Assembly: GCA_003142375.1 (NCBI GenBank)
Contig: PLME01000010.1
Span: 106,166 to 154,956 of the forward strand
Length of the DNA: 48,791 nucleotides
Source: Dehalococcoidia bacterium
GTDB taxonomy: Bacteria; Chloroflexota; Dehalococcoidia; GIF9; UBA5629
Reading direction: 5' to 3'
Part shown: positions 46,304 to 48,791 of the stretch, in pieces
Numbering within the stretch: the stretch's first letter is position 1
Layout: the number at the start of each line of letters is the position of its first letter
Position numbers and translations under genes: made by a program
Notes under the pieces: generated by a model
What the model saw: the letters and a program-made list of their open reading frames with translations, nothing else
The model's database searches: none
Told to the model about the DNA's origin: nothing

Positions 46304-48517
46304 ATGCCCCAAGATTTTAAGTGTCATATTGGGGACAGAGATCTTATCATCGCAACCGGCAAGCTTGCCCAGCAGGCTGACAGTTCAGTAACAGTACGTT
46401 ACGGTGATACGGTTGTTCTTGTCACCGCATGCATCAGCGACGAAGCTAAGGAAAACAGCGACTTCGTCCGCCTCACAGTCGATTACGAAGAGCGCCACTA
46501 CGCAGTCGGGAAAATTCCAGGCAGCTTTATGCGGCGCGAAGGCCGCCCCGGCGAACAGGCCACCCTGGCCGCACGCTTGTGTGACCGCTCCATAAGGCCG
46601 CTCTTTCTCAAGAGCCTGCCCAACGATATACAGGTGGTCATCACCGTCCTTTCCACCGACCAGGAGAACGACCCGGACGTGCTGGGCGTCATCGGCGCTT
46701 CGGCAGCCCTGACCACGTCGTCCATCCCGTTCTTCGGCCCCATCGGGGCCACCCGAGTGGGCTACCTCGACGGCAAATTTATCATAAACCCTCTGCTGCC
46801 GCAGATGAACGACAGCCTGCTCGACCTGGTAGTTGCCAGCAGCCGCGATAACATCGTTATGGTGGAAGCGGGCTGCAAAGAGATAGCGCCTGAAATTTAC
46901 ATCGAAGCGGTCAAGCTGGCCCACGAGGAAAACCAGAAGATCATCAAGCTCCAGGACGATCTCAGGGATGCCATCGGCAAGCCCAAGAAGGACATCCCGG
47001 GATTCGAGATCAATGACGAGCTAGTCGCCGCCATCACCACCGACTTTGGCCAGAAGATAACCCAAGCGCTGGAACAGGTCACCCGTCCGGCGCGCCAGGC
47101 CATTATGGACGAGGTGAAGGACGTAGCCAAGGAGAAATACAAGGAAACATACCCTGAATTTGAGATAGGCAATGTAATTGAAGAGATTGCCAAGAAGACC
47201 TGCCGCAGCAAGATTCTGCGCACGCAAAAGCATGCCGACAGCCGCGAGATCACCCAGATACGGCCATTGAGCGCCGAAGTGGGCCTGCTGCCGCGCACGC
47301 ACGGCTCGGGGCTTTTCTCCCGCGGCCAGACGCAGGTCCTTACCATTGCCACTTTGGGCTCACTGGGACAGGGCCAGACCGTGGACGACCTGGGACTGGA
47401 AGATACCAGACGCTTCATGCACCACTATAACTTCCCGCCCTTCTCCAACGGCGAGGTCAAGAGAATGGGCTCCCCCGGCAGGAGGGAGATAGGCCATGGC
47501 GCCCTGGCTCACAAGGCCCTGGTGCCCGTTATTCCCAGCGAACAGGAGTTTGCCTACGCAATCCGGCTGGTATCCGAGGTGCTCAGCTCCAATGGCAGCA
47601 CATCCATGGCAAGCGCCTGCGCTTCAACTCTGGCGCTGATGGATGCCGGAGTACCCATCAAGGCCCCAGTGGTCGGCATAGCTATGGGCCTGGTCACGGA
47701 TAAGGAAGACCCTTCCAAATATGTGATACTGACCGATATCGAAGGACTGGAAGATTTCTACGGCGATATGGATTATAAAGTAGCGGGGACCGTCAACGGC
47801 ATAACCGCCATTCAACTCGATATCAAACTGCAGGGCGTCAGCCAGGAGATACTGGCCAAAGCCACCATGCAGGCCAGGGATGCCCACGGGACAATCCTGG
47901 ATGTGTTGAAAGGCGCCATAGCGGAAGTCCGCCCCAACCTGAGCAAATATGCGCCCAGGATGTATAAGATAACCATTGATCCCTCCAAGATCGGCGCCCT
48001 GATTGGGCCCGGCGGGAAGAATATCAAGGCCATCATCGAGGAGACCAAGACCACTATCGAGGTCTCGAATGACGGTACGGTGGTCATCGGTTCCCCCAGC
48101 GAGGAAGGCGCACAGGCCGCCATCCGCCGGGTGGAAGGCCTTACCCAGGATGTCGAAGTCGGCACCATTTACACCGGCAAGGTAACCAGGATCCAGAACT
48201 TCGGCGCCTTCGTAGAAGTGCTGCCCGGAAAAGAGGGCCTGGTGCATATCAGCGAGCTGGCGGACCACCATGTTGCCAAGGTGGAAGACGTAGTTAAAAT
48301 AGGCGACGAGATCATGGTCAAGGTCACTGAAATAGACCGGCTCGGACGCATTAACCTATCGCGCAAAGCGGTTTTCAATGATCAGAAGGCCACCGGCGAA
48401 GGGCCGGCGCCTGCTGAAAGGCCGCACATGCCCCCCAGGCACCAGCCGCCCTCCAGAGGCGGCATGCCTTCCAGGGAACACAGGGACGAACCGAGGCGGA
48501 ACCCACCCAGACCTTAA
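46304..48517 (+). CDS. pnp: Polyribonucleotide nucleotidyltransferase
   Basis: This 737-residue protein is the phosphorolytic 3'-5' exoribonuclease PNPase. Two RNase PH-like domains (about 1-230 and 320-545) flank an alpha-helical domain. The RNA-binding FMRREGRPGE and the catalytic-core GGVPIKAPVVGIAMGLV-like DAGVPIKAPVVGIAMGLV are intact. The KH domain holds GALIGPGGKNIKAI (from about 564), and the S1 domain starts at about 618 with VGTIYTGKVTRIQNFGAFVEVLPGKEGLVHISEL. A Pro/Arg-rich tail of about 40 residues ends the protein. AAGGTTGA precedes the ATG. The full domain set is present. Confidence 0.97.
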   Translation: MPQDFKCHIGDRDLIIATGKLAQQADSSVTVRYGDTVVLVTACISDEAKENSDFVRLTVDYEERHYAVGKIPGSFMRREGRPGEQATLAARLCDRSIRPLFLKSLPNDIQVVITVLSTDQENDPDVLGVIGASAALTTSSIPFFGPIGATRVGYLDGKFIINPLLPQMNDSLLDLVVASSRDNIVMVEAGCKEIAPEIYIEAVKLAHEENQKIIKLQDDLRDAIGKPKKDIPGFEINDELVAAITTDFGQKITQALEQVTRPARQAIMDEVKDVAKEKYKETYPEFEIGNVIEEIAKKTCRSKILRTQKHADSREITQIRPLSAEVGLLPRTHGSGLFSRGQTQVLTIATLGSLGQGQTVDDLGLEDTRRFMHHYNFPPFSNGEVKRMGSPGRREIGHGALAHKALVPVIPSEQEFAYAIRLVSEVLSSNGSTSMASACASTLALMDAGVPIKAPVVGIAMGLVTDKEDPSKYVILTDIEGLEDFYGDMDYKVAGTVNGITAIQLDIKLQGVSQEILAKATMQARDAHGTILDVLKGAIAEVRPNLSKYAPRMYKITIDPSKIGALIGPGGKNIKAIIEETKTTIEVSNDGTVVIGSPSEEGAQAAIRRVEGLTQDVEVGTIYTGKVTRIQNFGAFVEVLPGKEGLVHISELADHHVAKVEDVVKIGDEIMVKVTEIDRLGRINLSRKAVFNDQKATGEGPAPAERPHMPPRHQPPSRGGMPSREHRDEPRRNPPRP

Positions 48518-48563
48518 TTGAAGCGGTGTTCGGCCCGGATATAACCCGGCGAGGTTGTTAAAC

Positions 48564-48791
48564 ATGTCTCATATCAAGGTCGTAGTCAACGGAGCTTTAG
48601 GCAGGATGGGTCAGCAGGTGGTAAGCGCCGTCGTTGCGGATCCCGGCCTTCAGCTCATCGGCGCCTCCGACATCAAGACGGACGGCGATTATATAAGGGT
48701 GCCCGGGCAGGCTAAGAAAATCCCGCTGCACAATAGCCTCACCACCCTGATAGAAATGTACCACCCGGACGTGGTGGTAGACTTTACCGTT
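48564..48791 (+). CDS. dapB: 4-hydroxy-tetrahydrodipicolinate reductase, cut by the window end
   Basis: The first 76 codons of a DapB-like protein are visible. It begins SHIKVVVNGALGRMGQQVVSAV, the dinucleotide-binding motif of DapB, followed by DPGLQLIGASD and the HPDVVVDFTV strand at the window end, where the family has the DFT motif. DapB reduces the product of DapA in lysine and diaminopimelate synthesis. A GAGG sequence lies about 9 bases before the ATG. It starts 46 bases after pnp on the same strand. The catalytic His/Lys region lies outside the window. Confidence 0.9.
   Translation, partial: MSHIKVVVNGALGRMGQQVVSAVVADPGLQLIGASDIKTDGDYIRVPGQAKKIPLHNSLTTLIEMYHPDVVVDFTV

Noticed and set aside
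46385-48271. Long minus-strand open frames opposite pnp
   Set aside because: Antisense shadows produced by the codon bias of pnp; no motif or start signal supports them.

Overview
The window looks like a chromosomal segment of a Chloroflexota bacterium, most likely class Dehalococcoidia or a close relative. This is inferred from gene content and order, not from a database match. The signs are one unbroken str-S10-spc-alpha ribosomal supercluster with no tuf between fusA and rpsJ, zinc-binding (C+) forms of S14, S4, L36 and L24, frequent TTG/GTG starts, a very large soluble PAS/GAF histidine kinase, B-box/WNWGGF membrane proteins, and a minus-strand run that joins dnaX-ybaB-recR-recO to ahcY-metK and a pair of sugar-phosphate enzymes.

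Layout. 1-7.2 kb holds mixed housekeeping genes: a TPR protein cut by the window edge, then on the minus strand RmuC and two tandem zinc/membrane paralogs. On the plus strand follow a metallophosphoesterase and an alpha/beta hydrolase, and on the minus strand ribosomal protein L25 and a B12-binding radical SAM protein. 7.37-15.87 kb is one gene for a 2834-residue histidine kinase with about 16 PAS and 3 GAF domains and no membrane segment. 16.1-35.9 kb is a run of 38 plus-strand genes: rpsL-rpsG-fusA, the S10 and spc clusters, secY-adk-map-infA, the alpha cluster with rpoA, then truA-rplM-rpsI, closed by a hairpin terminator. Inside it, between rplW and rplB, lies a 31-codon gene that matches the bS22/AURKAIP1-COX24 family of very small ribosomal proteins and is easily missed.

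35.9-45.9 kb is a minus-strand run read from dnaX down to a phosphoglucose/phosphomannose isomerase. It covers the clamp-loader subunit, the nucleoid protein YbaB, the RecR and RecO recombination mediators, a fused APH-like/P-loop kinase, the two SAM-cycle enzymes AhcY and MetK, a phosphohexomutase and the isomerase. 46.0-48.8 kb holds rpsO-pnp and the start of dapB on the plus strand.

The most notable points are the bS22-like small gene in the S10 cluster; the giant PAS kinase with evidence of multi-domain block duplication; three minus-strand genes (dnaX, the APH/P-loop kinase, the radical SAM gene) whose -10 boxes lie so close to the start codon that their mRNAs should be leaderless or nearly so; an 11-bp inverted repeat laid over one of those promoters; and a good internal promoter before rpmJ. 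No tRNA, rRNA, CRISPR array, insertion sequence or phage gene was seen. No gene-free stretch exceeds 300 bases.
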